Assembly (NCBI GenBank): GCA_003165195.1
Contig: PLSP01000024.1
Coordinates: 1 to 46,505 of the forward strand
Reading direction: 5' to 3'
DNA: 46,505 nt
Origin: Candidatus Bathyarchaeota archaeon
Lineage (GTDB): Archaea > Thermoproteota > Bathyarchaeia > Bathyarchaeales > Bathycorpusculaceae
Each line of letters opens with the position of its first letter. The first letter of the stretch is position 1. Both the position numbers and the translations under genes were made by a program. Below, piece by piece: positions 26,141 to 35,519 of the stretch. The notes beneath the pieces are model-generated. The model made no database searches and was not told the DNA's origin. It saw only the letters and a list, made by a program, of their open reading frames with translations.

Positions 26141-26164
26141 TTGTGCACAATTTTGTACATACAA
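26141..26164. promoter_or_regulatory. Paired palindromes between trpB2 and the ACT regulator
   Basis: TTGTGCACAA (26141-26150) is a perfect palindrome. TTGTACATACAA (26153-26164) has matching TTGTA/TACAA arms around CA. Their centres are 13 bases apart. They lie between the AT-rich minus-strand promoter of trpB2 (about 26121-26136) and the plus-strand TATA box CATTTATACC (26185-26194). This is a good place for the neighbouring HTH-ACT regulator to bind, which is inference from layout. Confidence 0.45.
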
Positions 26165-26227
26165 ACAATTCTTCCCGGGCAACCCATTTATACCCAAACG
26201 AACAAAAACATACAGAAGCGACACAAA

Positions 26228-26731
26228 ATGTGGAACCAAATCAAAAGCCAACTCCACGAATACCCAGAACGCCTAAAAGTAGCCCGCGTCCTCATCGAAA
26301 ACGGACTCAGCGTCCAAGAAGACAAAATATACCTAAACCAAATCGAAATACCACCTATTCGAATAGCCAGAGTCGCAGGCGTAGACCGCCGAACAGTTAC
26401 CGAGACCTTAAACACAATAAAAGCCAATGCAGAGTTAAAAATGATTTTTGAGGACCTCCGACCAGCAGGCCACTCACTGAAAGAAATCGCCAAACACATC
26501 AACTTAGGCGTCCTCGAAATAACACCTGTAAACGCTAGGTCTCCTGGAATCCTTTCAAACGCAGCCATGGTTCTCAACCGAGCAGGTTTAAGCATAAGAC
26601 AGGCAATCGTCGACGATCCAGAGCTCTCGCCTGAGCCGAAACTCACTTTGATTGTTGAAAAGAAAATTCCTGGCGAATTGATCCCTGAAGTGCTTAAAAT
26701 CCCAGGAATAGCCAAAGTTTCAGTTTATTAG
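26228..26731 (+). CDS. HTH and ACT-domain regulator of amino acid metabolism
   Basis: About 167 residues from ATG 26228 (MWNQIKSQLHEYPERLKVA). The frame is open further upstream, but TATA at 26185-26194 places the start here. Residues about 5-60 form a helix-turn-helix: VARVLIENGLSV, then IPPIRIARVAGVDRRTVTETL. The C-terminal half, about 90-167, has an ACT-like fold (ILSNAAMVLNRAGLSIRQA, PKLTLIVEKKIPGELIPEVL) that normally binds amino acids. Such archaeal proteins regulate amino acid metabolism. It sits head-to-head with trpB2, so trpB2 and itself are the likely targets. Confidence 0.82.
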   Translation: MWNQIKSQLHEYPERLKVARVLIENGLSVQEDKIYLNQIEIPPIRIARVAGVDRRTVTETLNTIKANAELKMIFEDLRPAGHSLKEIAKHINLGVLEITPVNARSPGILSNAAMVLNRAGLSIRQAIVDDPELSPEPKLTLIVEKKIPGELIPEVLKIPGIAKVSVY

Positions 26732-26828
26732 ATCCCTTGGCAAAAATGAAAAAAACAAGCCCTTAAAAATAGGAAAATTATTCAAAAACACCCCGTCTAG
26801 GCTCTATTCGTCAGTCCTGCCTAGAAAA

Positions 26829-26838
26829 ACTTATATGG
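26829..26838 (+). promoter_or_regulatory. TATA box for the thermosome gene
   Basis: ACTTATATGG is centred about 52 bases before the TTG at 26886. This gene also has a strong Shine-Dalgarno sequence, GGAGG at 26872-26876, so it is transcribed with a leader and differs from the leaderless genes elsewhere in the window. Confidence 0.45.
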
Positions 26839-26885
26839 CTAGGCATATTTGTTTGTTGTTCGCGCGTTAAAGGAGGTTACTTGAT

Positions 26886-28550
26886 TTGTCATCTTTTCCA
26901 ACACAAGCGGGGGGAATCCCCATTCTAGTTTTGAAAGAAGGTTCCAACAGGTCCCGCGGTAGGGAAGCGCAGCATTCAAACATAACTGCTGCAAAAGTTA
27001 TAGCTGAAAGTGTCAGAAGCTCTTTAGGTCCTAAAGGCATGGATAAAATGCTTGTAGATAATTTTGGCGACGTCACAATAACAAGCGACGGTCGAACCAT
27101 AGTTGACGAAATGGATGTTCAGCATCCAGCAGCCAAAATGCTTGTTGAAGTCGCAAAAACACAAGACAACGAAGCAGGCGACGGCACGACATCAGCCGTC
27201 ATAATAGCAGGCGAACTACTAAACAAAGCTGAAGAACTCATCGACAAAAACGTTCACCCAACCATAATTATTGACGGTTACAAAAAAGCCGCGGAAATAG
27301 CCCTGGCAACTCTGGAAAGAATCGCTTTGCCTGTTGACCTTAAATCAACAAATTTTCTTAAGAAGGCGGCAACCACTGCCATGGGAAGCAAAATTGTCGC
27401 TGAATACAAAGATTACCTAGCTGATATTACAGTTAAAGCGATGTTGGCAGTTGCGGAGAAAGACGGGGATGTCTATAAAGCTGATGTTGACGACGTTAAA
27501 GTTGAAAAGAAAACAGGCGAATCCCTAAAAGACACAACTTTAATCAGCGGCATCGTATTGGACAAAGAAATTGTTCACTCTGGAATGCCCAAGCGCATTG
27601 AGAACGCGAAGATTTTGCTACTTGATGCTTCCTTGGAAAATGAAAAGACTGAGATGGACTCAAAAATCAGCATTGAAAGTCCCGATCAGATTGAAGCTTT
27701 TCTAAATCAGGAAGAAACAATGCTGAAGGATATGACTAACAAAATTTTGGCAATAGGGGCTAACGTTGTTATTTGCCAAAAAGGCATTGATGACTTGGCA
27801 CAGCATTTTCTCTCCAGAAAAGGAGTAATCGCTGTTAGAAGAGCTAAAAAATCAGACATGGAAAAACTCGCAAAAGCTACTGGCGCAAGCATAGAGTCAA
27901 GTTTGGACGATATTTCAAAAGACAACCTTGGATACGCAGCTTTGGTTGAGGAACGCAGAATCGGCGATGACAAAATGACTTTTGTTGAAGGCTGCAAAAA
28001 CCCCAAGGCAGTCACCATCCTAATCAGAGCAGGCACGCAACGTATGACTGCTGAGGCTGAACGCTCAATCCACGATGCACTCTGCGTCATTAGAGACCTA
28101 ATTCAGGAGCCCAAAATCGTTGCTGGTGGAAGCGCGCCAGAAATGGAGATGGCAAATGCTTTGAGGAAATACGCTGAGAGCATGCCGGGCAGAGAGCAAC
28201 TAGCTGTTAGAGTGTTCGCGGATGCTCTTGAATCAATAGCTTTAACGCTTGCCGAAAGTGCCGGTTTAGACCCAGTTGACATTCTTGCAGAGTTACGCAG
28301 CAGGCATGAAAGAGGCGAAACGTGGGCGGGCATAGAAGTTCTGGAAGGAAAAATTCAAGACATGTCAAAAATGAACATTTACGAACCGCTTAGTGTTAAG
28401 AAACAAATAATCAGGTCTGCAAACGAGGCAGCTTCTATGATACTTAAAATCGACGATGTGATTTCCTCAAGCAAAATGAAGACGCCACCGATGCCTCCAG
28501 GAGGAATGGGCGGCGGCATGGGCGGATATCCAGGGGCTGGAGAGTACTAA
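26886..28550 (+). CDS. Thermosome (group II chaperonin) subunit
   Basis: A 554-residue group II chaperonin subunit, an ATP-driven protein-folding ring component. Conserved parts: [16 protein letters not shown] near 44-59, the nucleotide-binding [14 protein letters not shown] and the [17 protein letters not shown] ATPase loop near 95-110, with [18 protein letters not shown] and [17 protein letters not shown] in the C-terminal equatorial domain. The C-terminus is the usual flexible Gly-Met tail ([12 protein letters not shown]). The start is TTG after a strong GGAGG. The RNA polymerase subunit K gene follows at once and is probably co-transcribed. Confidence 0.96.
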   Translation: MSSFPTQAGGIPILVLKEGSNRSRGREAQHSNITAAKVIAESVRSSLGPKGMDKMLVDNFGDVTITSDGRTIVDEMDVQHPAAKMLVEVAKTQDNEAGDGTTSAVIIAGELLNKAEELIDKNVHPTIIIDGYKKAAEIALATLERIALPVDLKSTNFLKKAATTAMGSKIVAEYKDYLADITVKAMLAVAEKDGDVYKADVDDVKVEKKTGESLKDTTLISGIVLDKEIVHSGMPKRIENAKILLLDASLENEKTEMDSKISIESPDQIEAFLNQEETMLKDMTNKILAIGANVVICQKGIDDLAQHFLSRKGVIAVRRAKKSDMEKLAKATGASIESSLDDISKDNLGYAALVEERRIGDDKMTFVEGCKNPKAVTILIRAGTQRMTAEAERSIHDALCVIRDLIQEPKIVAGGSAPEMEMANALRKYAESMPGREQLAVRVFADALESIALTLAESAGLDPVDILAELRSRHERGETWAGIEVLEGKIQDMSKMNIYEPLSVKKQIIRSANEAASMILKIDDVISSSKMKTPPMPPGGMGGGMGGYPGAGEY

Positions 28551-28552
28551 AT

Positions 28553-28795
28553 ACGTCTGAGCAAAAAGTTATAATTGGACCACCAAAAATTACCCGTTTC
28601 GAGAAAGCTCGAATCGTTGGAGCTAGAGCACTCCAAATTTCTATGGGTGCACCAATTTTGGTTGATGCTGCAGATAATACAAACCCGATTGATATTGCTT
28701 TAAGCGAACTTGACGCGGGAATTCTTCCAATAACCATTAGAAGAACATTGCCCGATGGAACTTACCAAGACATTCCGCTGAAATGGCTATCCTAA
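28553..28795 (+). CDS. rpoK: RNA polymerase subunit K, apparently with an ACG start
   Basis: From 28553 the translation is (T)[18 protein letters not shown], then [18 protein letters not shown], and later [20 protein letters not shown]. This is archaeal Rpo6/RpoK, the homologue of eukaryotic Rpb6 and bacterial omega, which stabilises the RNA polymerase clamp. The 80-residue frame has no ATG, GTG or TTG where the protein should begin; the codon in the expected place is ACG, one base from ATG. GGAG at 28539-28542 lies 10 bases before it, which supports that site. The stop overlaps the convergent Mut7-C stop. It is either a consensus error or a true non-standard start; identity as RpoK is firm. 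Confidence 0.88.
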   Translation, partial: TSEQKVIIGPPKITRFEKARIVGARALQISMGAPILVDAADNTNPIDIALSELDAGILPITIRRTLPDGTYQDIPLKWLS

Positions 28796-29283
28796 GCTTC
28801 TTTTTCTTTTGTTTTTTCCAGCTTCTTTTGCGCTTCGTCTAATGTATTGTTGATTTGTTTCCAATGTGCCCCCTGCCAGTAAATTTGGCCGCAGGCAGGG
28901 CATTTCCAGAACTTGTCATAATGGACATAGGTGTTTGTCTGCAGTTCGTTCCTTAACAGCTCTTTTTGGGCGAGTTTAAGCGAAGTATTGCACACTGGGC
29001 AATGGGATTTGTCCATGTCAATAACCAGCGCTAAACCATAGCGGTTGGCGACTTCAGCCAATCGTTCAGGCTCGGTTGTTCCTTCAACATAAAAAGTCTC
29101 TACATCTCTGAATGCAGCACGTTTGTAGAGCTCCAAATCTTTAGTGAGCAAAACGCGGCTTTCCTTTTTTGCCAGCTCCAAAAGCTCATTGTCTCCAAGT
29201 CCATTGTCATAAATGACGTCATGCCCCAACATACGTAGCCAACGTGCGAGTTTCCCCAGCATACCGTCGGCTAAAAACTTCAA
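28792..29283 (-). CDS. Mut7-C RNase domain protein with zinc ribbon
   Basis: 163 residues. The N-terminal two-thirds is the Mut7-C (DUF82) PIN-like nuclease domain: [20 protein letters not shown] at the start, with acidic residues continuing in [20 protein letters not shown]. The C-terminal part has CPVC (near 109) and [14 protein letters not shown] (near 138), two CxxC knuckles forming a zinc ribbon. The family is predicted to cleave RNA; the exact target in archaea is not known. It overlaps the dihydroorotase stop by 4 bases (29280-29283) and is probably co-transcribed with it. Confidence 0.9.
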   Translation of the reverse strand: MKFLADGMLGKLARWLRMLGHDVIYDNGLGDNELLELAKKESRVLLTKDLELYKRAAFRDVETFYVEGTTEPERLAEVANRYGLALVIDMDKSHCPVCNTSLKLAQKELLRNELQTNTYVHYDKFWKCPACGQIYWQGAHWKQINNTLDEAQKKLEKTKEKEA

Positions 29284-30626
29284 GGATTGGCTCTCCGGAT
29301 AATTGAACCGCTGCCTGGTTTAGCAATTATCTCTCCTTCATCAAAAACCAGAAGACCATTGACGTAAGTTTTTACTGGTTTGCCTGAAACTTCCCAGCCG
29401 TCATAAGGCGAATATTTGGCTTTGGACTTGAATTTTGAAGCGTCAATTTTAAATTTTTGGCTGAAATCTACCACCGTAAAGTCTGCGTTTTTTCCTTGCT
29501 CCAACACGCCCCGGTCAATCAACCCATAGATTTGGGAGGGTTTCTCAGCTAGCAGTTGAACGACTTGTGTTATCGCTAGCTGGTTTTTCCTTATAAGTGT
29601 CATAAAGAGGGGCAAAGTTGTTTCTAATCCGGGCACACCGACTTTGACATCCCAAACGCTGGCTGCCGACTTTTCTCTTAAAGTGTGGGGAGCATGGTCT
29701 GAGCCGATTGCGTCAATTGAACCTGCATGTAAACCTTTCCAGAGCGCTTCAACGTGGCTTTGGCTGCGTAGCGGCGGCGCCATAACCACAAGCTGCCCAT
29801 AATGCACTAAATCATCCGCTGAGAGCAAAAGATGGTTTGGCGTAACTTCACAGGTTATTTTTCTACCCGCTTTTTTAGCCTCTGCAATCGCGTTTAAGCC
29901 GCCATCAGTTGAAACATGGCAAAAATGAAGGTGCACACCCGTAGGGTCGCTGATTTTTAGCAGTCGCTCAATGGCCTTTACTTCAACAGTTTCTGAGTGG
30001 GCTTCTTGGAAAGCAGCTAGGCCGATTTTTTTTGCTTGTTTGAGTCTTTCCTCGTTTGTCCAAAGCAAAGCTCTATCCTCAGCATGCACAGCCACAGGCG
30101 CGTTAACCTCAGCAGCCAGCTTAAAAGCATCGGCTAAATCCTCGTCTTGGTCAATGTTTAATCCGCCAATTTGACTGCCCATAAAAAGCTTAAAGCCAAC
30201 AGCACCTTCGGAAAAAACCTCAGGCAGCGTATCCAATTTTTTTGGGAACTCGGAGTAGAAGCCAACGTTAACAAGCGCTTTTGACTCGGCAAGTTCCATG
30301 CGATTTCTCAAGGTATAGACGCTCATAGTTACGGGTTCATTGTTAGGCATGTCCAAGACAGTGGTGAATCCTCCTGCGGCTGCGGCAGCGGTGCCCGACG
30401 TGAAGTCTTCCTTGTATGCTTTGCCTTGGTCTCGAAGGTGAACGTGTTCATCGATTAAGCCAGGCAGCACAAGGAGGTTTTTGAGGCTGGTTTTTTCGTC
30501 GGCGTTGGGCATTTGCGTTTCTTTACCGATTTTCTGAATTTTCCCCTCTTCAACGGCTATGCTACAATCAACGATTTGGCCGTTAAGGCAGGCTTTTGCA
30601 TTTGTGAGGACAGAATCAACGATCAA
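29280..30626 (-). CDS. pyrC: Dihydroorotase
   Basis: A 448-residue amidohydrolase that interconverts carbamoyl aspartate and dihydroorotate in pyrimidine synthesis. Key sites: the metal-binding HxH in GLIDEHVHLRDQG, the arginine and asparagine for substrate (DMPNNEP), the candidate carbamylated lysine in VGFKLFMGS, histidines in VAVHAED and LHFCHVST, and the catalytic aspartate in GSDHAPH. The length suits the single-protein class I type rather than the short bacterial PyrC. The start is TTG at 30626, the first start before the MIVDSVLTNAK beta strand. No other pyr gene is nearby. Confidence 0.92.
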   Translation of the reverse strand: MIVDSVLTNAKACLNGQIVDCSIAVEEGKIQKIGKETQMPNADEKTSLKNLLVLPGLIDEHVHLRDQGKAYKEDFTSGTAAAAAGGFTTVLDMPNNEPVTMSVYTLRNRMELAESKALVNVGFYSEFPKKLDTLPEVFSEGAVGFKLFMGSQIGGLNIDQDEDLADAFKLAAEVNAPVAVHAEDRALLWTNEERLKQAKKIGLAAFQEAHSETVEVKAIERLLKISDPTGVHLHFCHVSTDGGLNAIAEAKKAGRKITCEVTPNHLLLSADDLVHYGQLVVMAPPLRSQSHVEALWKGLHAGSIDAIGSDHAPHTLREKSAASVWDVKVGVPGLETTLPLFMTLIRKNQLAITQVVQLLAEKPSQIYGLIDRGVLEQGKNADFTVVDFSQKFKIDASKFKSKAKYSPYDGWEVSGKPVKTYVNGLLVFDEGEIIAKPGSGSIIRRANP

Positions 30627-30733
30627 ATTTGCTCACGATCTTTAATGAATAGCGCGTGATTTAGTTAATTAAAGCTTTTTTGAAACGATCAATGTCCAAA
30701 GTTTCAGTTTGCTTTGGGTTAAAAATAAGGTAT

Positions 30734-31312
30734 CTATTTTTCTTGTTCAAATTCGACTCGGCATTCGTCGCAGATATTTTGTCCGTTGCGTTCTTTTAGG
30801 TTCTCAGAGTAGGCGTTGCATCTATCGCAGTAACCCGATAGCGGAACCTCCTCTGTTTCATCCAAGTGAGCCGCGTCTTCGATCAGTGACCTTTCTTGAA
30901 TCATCTCGATAAGCTCAGGCATCACGCCTAGAACATCTTTGCTCGTGACTATTCCGACAAGATTGCCCTTGTACATTACTCCTAATCGCCTAATGTCTAG
31001 CCTGCTCATTCTTCGAGCTGCTTCAGTTATCGGTTCATCGGGCTCAATTGTCACCAAGGGAGTCGTCATTATTTCTTTTGCCTTCAGAGTGTCTGGCTTA
31101 ACATTTTTTGCCAAAACCCTGACTACTAGGTCGCGTTCAGTGATTATGCCTATTGATTTTCCGTTTTTGTTGGTAACTATTATGCAGCCTAAATCGTTTG
31201 TATCCATAGAAAGCGCAGCTGTGTCCGAAGTCGCGTCTTCATCCATGGTAATAACTGGACTGGTCATGACGTCCTTGACCACCATTTTGGTTCTTAATCC
31301 GATTTCAGACAT
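30734..31312 (-). CDS. CBS-domain pair protein with C-terminal zinc ribbon
   Basis: About 192 residues from ATG 31312 (MSEIGLRTKMVVKDVM), which has GGAG 10 bases upstream; a TTG at 31333 would extend it by seven residues. Two CBS modules, VMTSPVITMDEDATS with GIITERDLVVRV and IMTTPLVTIEPDEPI with GIVTSKDVLGV, form an adenosine-nucleotide-sensing pair. The tail has CDRC and CDEC knuckles, a small zinc ribbon. Such CBS-ribbon proteins are common in archaea and are thought to sense energy state or bind nucleic acid. The partner is unknown. Confidence 0.9.
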   Translation of the reverse strand: MSEIGLRTKMVVKDVMTSPVITMDEDATSDTAALSMDTNDLGCIIVTNKNGKSIGIITERDLVVRVLAKNVKPDTLKAKEIMTTPLVTIEPDEPITEAARRMSRLDIRRLGVMYKGNLVGIVTSKDVLGVMPELIEMIQERSLIEDAAHLDETEEVPLSGYCDRCNAYSENLKERNGQNICDECRVEFEQEK

Positions 31313-31462
31313 CGACAATTCACTCCGCCACAATTAGAAAGGTTCAGTTTTACTGCAACAATACAAAAGAGACGCATAATTTAAGATTTCCTTAATCCTA
31401 AAGCACCCAAGTTTTATTAGAACCCTCACAGTTAGCACATCATCAACAACGGTGCCGTCTTG

Positions 31463-32350
31463 ATGCTTAAAACTAACGCTGAAAAACTCATAAAAATCTC
31501 AGTTATGGGAGAAATCGCTAGCCCAACAATCAGAAACGTCTACAACGTTTCAGCAACAGGAAAACCTATGGTGCTACCAGGCGTTGGCGGCATAACATAC
31601 AACCTAAGAGTAGGCGATTTGGCATGTGGTTGGGAAGCTGACCATGTGGAGCCTTGCGTCAGCGTGGAAAACAAGGAAAACGACGCCCGCTCGGGCCAAG
31701 CAGCCAACACCGCCTTTAATGTGTTGTCATGTATCGGAAACAAAGCCACTGTGGCTAGCGGGGACGCTAAAGGCGAGGCAGGCATAGTTACTGGTAAACA
31801 TGGTGGAATAGAACATGTTCTGGTAGATTTTCCCTCGGAGGTTTTGGATAAGCTTGTGCTTGGGGACCACATTTTAGTGAAGGCTTACGGCGTTGGGTTA
31901 AAACTAACGGATTTTCCAGAAATTAAGGTCTTTAACCTTGATCCAGGGTTGCTTGAGGCGTGGGACCCACAGCCCAGAGATGACAAGCTTGAGGTTCCTG
32001 TTACAAATGTTGTTCCTGCTGCGATCATGGGTTCAGGGTTAGGCGCGAACCAAGTTAATTCAGGTGACTATGATATTCAACTGTTTGATGACGGCGTGGT
32101 TGAGCACTATGGGTTGGACCGTTTGAGGCTCGGTGATTTAGTGGCGATTATTGACGCAGACCATTCGTTTGGAAGAATTTACCGTCAAGGCGCCATCTCA
32201 GTCGGTGTGGTTATCCATTCAAACTGTGTAACTGCAGGCCATGGCCCGGGTGTAACAACATTAATGACGTCGTCTGACGGAAAAATAATACCTCAGATAA
32301 ATAGCAAAGCTAACATAGCTTCACTGTTAAAGTTAAGAGCATATATATAA
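31463..32350 (+). CDS. DUF4438 family protein
   Basis: About 295 residues from ATG 31463; a TTG directly before it is also in frame. The protein matches the DUF4438 family, whose members carry conserved Gly/Asp/His segments such as LPGVGGITYNLRVGDLACGW, VTGKHGGIEHVLVDF, GLDRLRLGDLVAIIDADHSF and VGVVIHSNCVTAGHGPGVTT. The conserved His and Asp cluster suggests a metal-dependent enzyme, but no activity is established for the family to my knowledge. It is divergent from the CBS gene. An AT-rich TATA candidate (AGTTTTATTAG, about 31407-31417) lies upstream. Confidence 0.85.
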   Translation: MLKTNAEKLIKISVMGEIASPTIRNVYNVSATGKPMVLPGVGGITYNLRVGDLACGWEADHVEPCVSVENKENDARSGQAANTAFNVLSCIGNKATVASGDAKGEAGIVTGKHGGIEHVLVDFPSEVLDKLVLGDHILVKAYGVGLKLTDFPEIKVFNLDPGLLEAWDPQPRDDKLEVPVTNVVPAAIMGSGLGANQVNSGDYDIQLFDDGVVEHYGLDRLRLGDLVAIIDADHSFGRIYRQGAISVGVVIHSNCVTAGHGPGVTTLMTSSDGKIIPQINSKANIASLLKLRAYI

Positions 32351-32399
32351 GATAGTTTAATGAATAAGTGGAAAAAATAGGGAAAAGAGGTTAAAATAA

Positions 32400-32690
32400 T
32401 TGCCATCTAAACGTAAAAGCCGAGGAAGATCGAAAGGAAGCAAAGGAAGCAGCAGCCTTGTTCAATGCACAAATTGCGGGGCAATGGTGCCTCGAGATAA
32501 GGCAAAGAGGAACACTAGGCGCGTTTCATTTGTTGAGCCTCAGTTAGCGAAAGAACTAAGGGCAAAAGGAACATACCTGGCTTCTTGGGTGGACACAAAA
32601 TATTACTGTATATCCTGTGCTGTTCATCGCGGCATCGTCAACGTTAGAGCCGAAAGCGAACGCCACTCTCGTGCCAAACGAAGATACTAA
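32400..32690 (+). CDS. rps26e: 30S ribosomal protein S26e
   Basis: A 96-residue, very basic protein. The start MPSKRKSRGRSKGSKGS is followed by CTNCG near 23 and CISC near 75, the zinc-binding pairs of S26e. It ends in a basic tail. S26e is found in eukaryotes and in TACK/Asgard archaea but is generally absent from Euryarchaeota, so it is a useful taxonomic hint. It binds near the 3' end of small-subunit rRNA at the mRNA exit. The start is TTG with GAGGT about 10 bases upstream. Confidence 0.95.
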   Translation: MPSKRKSRGRSKGSKGSSSLVQCTNCGAMVPRDKAKRNTRRVSFVEPQLAKELRAKGTYLASWVDTKYYCISCAVHRGIVNVRAESERHSRAKRRY

Positions 32691-32698
32691 GTTTTTAA

Positions 32699-33355
32699 CT
32701 ATTTTTTCTTTAATTCCTTGTAAACATGTAATGCTCTTTGTATTACGGTAAAGTTTGAAAGTATCGCTAGTAGGGCTATGCCGTAACCTAATGCAGGCAG
32801 CCAAAAGAAAGCGATTATAGTTAGGGCTGCAAGAATAAGCATGCGTTCTGCCCGTTCAGCGAGCCCAACTGACTCCATTTTTATACCCACAGCCTCCGCC
32901 CTCGCACGAGTGTAACTTACAAGCAGGGAACCAGCTAAAGTTGCTAGAGCCCAGAAGGATCCCCAAACCGCGCCCCAAGCGGGGTTACATAAACCAGCGA
33001 TTATTATGGCAGCGTACACAGCGGCGTCGGCGTATCTGTCTAAGACGGAGTCGAAAAAGCCTCCGAATACTGTTACCTGTTGATAAGTTCTTGCGATGAT
33101 GCCGTCAAGCGTGTCGCAGTATCCTGAAGCCAACAGAAGTGCTGTTGCAACTATCAGAAGCCAATGATAGTTTAGTGCCTCGAAATATGCGCCTGCTGAG
33201 CAGAAAGCGAGTATGAATCCTATAATGCTTACCTTGTTGGGGGTTAAGCCTATTTTATGTGCGAGTTGTGCCTGGGAAGTTAGCGTTTGTTGAACTTGCT
33301 TTTTGAGTTTTGTTAGCAATTTTTGATTCAGCTTGCTTTTGGTGGTAATGCTCAT
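32699..33355 (-). CDS. CDP-alcohol phosphatidyltransferase
   Basis: About 218 residues from ATG 33355 (MSITTKSKLNQKLL). An upstream TTG at 33436 stays open, but a TATA-like element (TTATAAG, about 33441-33448 on the minus strand) sits almost on top of it, so 33355 is preferred. The family signature DxxDGxxARxxxxxxxxGxxxDxxxD is intact: CDTLDGIIARTYQQVTVFGG then FFDSVLDRYAD. Several membrane helices follow. The enzyme transfers a polar head group onto a CDP-activated lipid, in archaea CDP-archaeol, to make archaetidyl-inositol, -glycerol or similar; the head group is not readable. Confidence 0.9.
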   Translation of the reverse strand: MSITTKSKLNQKLLTKLKKQVQQTLTSQAQLAHKIGLTPNKVSIIGFILAFCSAGAYFEALNYHWLLIVATALLLASGYCDTLDGIIARTYQQVTVFGGFFDSVLDRYADAAVYAAIIIAGLCNPAWGAVWGSFWALATLAGSLLVSYTRARAEAVGIKMESVGLAERAERMLILAALTIIAFFWLPALGYGIALLAILSNFTVIQRALHVYKELKKK

Positions 33356-33548
33356 ATAGGGTTGGTGTAGAAAAGCCTTTCTTAGGTGACCTGCCGCGAA
33401 AATGACGAACTGCTTTGCTCCAACCGTATTTTTCAAATGGACTTATAACCAAGAACCTTCATAATTTTGAAATAACGTTTCCGTTACAAATCAAATGCAA
33501 GTAAATGGAACGTTACAGTCAGCAAACAATTAAAAGGAGTATAAGAAA

Positions 33549-33836
33549 ATGGCTGAAAACGCAGATGTTATCTTCGTAGGAAATAAACCTCCAATGAGCT
33601 ATGTTCTGGCAATCATAACAAGCCTCTCCTCAGGCAACACAAAAGAAATCACTTTGAAAGCACGAGGCCAAGCCATCACCACCGCTGTTGACGTGGCAGA
33701 GATCGCAAGAAGCCGATTCATAAAAGACCTCAAAGTCACCAAGATTGCTATCGGAACAGCCGAGATGCCGCCACGAGAGGGAGAGAACAAGTCCAGAATG
33801 GTTTCCACGATGGAGATAACCCTGAGCAAAAAGTAA
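33549..33836 (+). CDS. albA: Alba DNA/RNA-binding chromatin protein
   Basis: 95 residues matching Alba: ADVIFVGNKPPMSYVLAII, ITLKARGQAITTAVDVAEIA (KARGxAI is the nucleic-acid-contact loop) and MVSTMEITLSKK. The typical double-lysine of some Alba proteins (K16/K17) is replaced here by the NKPP turn. Alba dimers coat DNA and RNA. A strong AAGGAG about 13 bases upstream supports the ATG at 33549. Together with the histone fragment at the left edge, this organism carries both chromatin protein types. Confidence 0.95.
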   Translation: MAENADVIFVGNKPPMSYVLAIITSLSSGNTKEITLKARGQAITTAVDVAEIARSRFIKDLKVTKIAIGTAEMPPREGENKSRMVSTMEITLSKK

Positions 33837-33950
33837 GACAGAGCCTAAACCTCAAAAAGAAACCATTCATCTAAAACCTTATCAGTTTTTTGAATTTTTA
33901 TTTTTTATCAATAAAGAGTTCAATGAAGCATTATTATTAATCATGGAAAA

Positions 33951-35519
33951 TCAAGAGTTGCCGGAATTCTGGCTATATTCTTTTTCTTCATTTTCTGGTT
34001 CAGTTTTGCTTTTTCGTTTAGCTCTCTTAGGCAAGGGCGGAAAGAGGGCGGAGGCTCTTGCTTGAATAATTTTTCTTGTTTCAAGCGAAGCTTTTGATTT
34101 GGCAATAAGTTTTTCCAGTTCGACTCGGTTTTCGTCCAATCTTTCGGTGAATTCTTTATCTGATAACTTCCCATCAGACTTTAAATGGTGAGCATCTTCG
34201 ATAGAAGCAGCAATCTTGGCAAATTGATCCTCAAGCTGTGCCTCCGGAGAAGCAGCAGGCTCAGGCATTTTTCTTTTAACGTAGTTGGATAGAAGAGGCA
34301 CCTGAATCATGATGGAGATAAAAGCAACGCCAAAAACCATTGTGTTAATTGTATGCAAGTCGGTTTCTGAGATAACCGCTGAAGTGGTTATTGTTGCGGC
34401 AAGTGCTATTGACAAAGCCCCCCGGACGCCGCCAAGCATCGCTATGTTGCTCCAAACCTTGGTTGCATTTCCGCTTATCCTACGGAAGAAGGCAAGAATG
34501 GGGTAAACGGTGGCGGCTCTGGATACAAGCACAGCTCCGTAAGCTGCCAGTATAATCAGGATTGACTCGGGGAAAGTTATGATGTTTGCTTGGAACCCGA
34601 TGAGTAGAAAGGCAACCGAGTTCCCGATAAAGGCGGCAATTTGCCAGAAAATCTGTACTGCTTCCCGTGTAGCGGGCTCCAAAGCTGTCCGAATTGTAAA
34701 GTTGCCAAAATACAGACCCGCAACCGCCACAGCAATCAGCCCAGATGCCCCAATGCCCGATGCGAACGCGAAAGACCCGTAAACAACAGCTATGGTCAGT
34801 ATGGTTTCAGCAATTCTGTCTTCAATTAGGCTTGAGAGAACTTCCCCTGCAAAAGCAACACCCAGCCCAATTATAACCCCTGCTCCAAGAGTGAAGCCGA
34901 AGTTGAAAAGGGTGTTGAACACGTTGATGTGCTGTAGCCCAATTGATGAGAGTATAATTGTGAAAACTATGATGGCAGTGGCATCGTTGAAGGTAGCTTC
35001 AGTGTCGAGAAGTGTGGCTAGCTTTGATGGAACTTTGACCCGGCGAAAGACCTCCAAAACAGTTACCACGTCTGTAGGTGCGATTAACGCTGCGAACAAG
35101 AATGAAACGTAGGGGGAAAGGCCGATTACCTGCCATAGAATCAAGCCTGTAACGGCAGTTGCGATTAGGACGCCGATGGTCGCCAGTGCTATCGATGGCT
35201 TGATTACGGTCTTTAAATCGCTTCCATGGATGTGGATCATTGCCTCAAATATCAGAGGTGGAACGATTAGGCCCACGTAAAGGCCACCTCCGCCGCCTAG
35301 GATAAGCTGCCTGTAGATTAATTGAAGCTGATTGATCACGTTTTGTGTGGGAGCCTGGATTGGGCTGCCTTGGAGGGCGAGTAAATTGATAACTACGGTG
35401 ATTAAGACACCTGTAAGAACCAGAACCAATGTGTAGGGCAACTTTAGGCGCAGCGATATTATCGCAGCTATGAACGTCAAAAGCAGAAAAGCCGAAATCA
35501 CGAGTTCTATGCTTGCCAT
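33951..35519 (-). CDS. Na+/H+ antiporter, CPA1 (NhaP) family
   Basis: A 522-residue membrane protein with about 12 hydrophobic segments up to residue 420 or so, then a roughly 100-residue charged cytoplasmic tail that ends in a basic, Glu-rich stretch. The ion-translocation regions are recognisable: FAALIAPTDVVTVLEVFRRV (the TD motif) and DTEATFNDATAIIVFT (the ND pair). It is a housekeeping exchanger for sodium and pH balance. Its ATG at 35519 is divergent from serS, and the gap holds no obvious operator. The tail contains a helical Glu/Lys segment that could be a regulatory coiled coil. Confidence 0.92.
   Translation of the reverse strand: MASIELVISAFLLLTFIAAIISLRLKLPYTLVLVLTGVLITVVINLLALQGSPIQAPTQNVINQLQLIYRQLILGGGGGLYVGLIVPPLIFEAMIHIHGSDLKTVIKPSIALATIGVLIATAVTGLILWQVIGLSPYVSFLFAALIAPTDVVTVLEVFRRVKVPSKLATLLDTEATFNDATAIIVFTIILSSIGLQHINVFNTLFNFGFTLGAGVIIGLGVAFAGEVLSSLIEDRIAETILTIAVVYGSFAFASGIGASGLIAVAVAGLYFGNFTIRTALEPATREAVQIFWQIAAFIGNSVAFLLIGFQANIITFPESILIILAAYGAVLVSRAATVYPILAFFRRISGNATKVWSNIAMLGGVRGALSIALAATITTSAVISETDLHTINTMVFGVAFISIMIQVPLLSNYVKRKMPEPAASPEAQLEDQFAKIAASIEDAHHLKSDGKLSDKEFTERLDENRVELEKLIAKSKASLETRKIIQARASALFPPLPKRAKRKSKTEPENEEKEYSQNSGNS

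Noticed and set aside
16153-26822. CAGTCCTGCCTA occurring near 16153 and again near 26811
   Set aside because: Two copies of a 12-base word are expected by chance in a window of this size, and the surroundings do not match.
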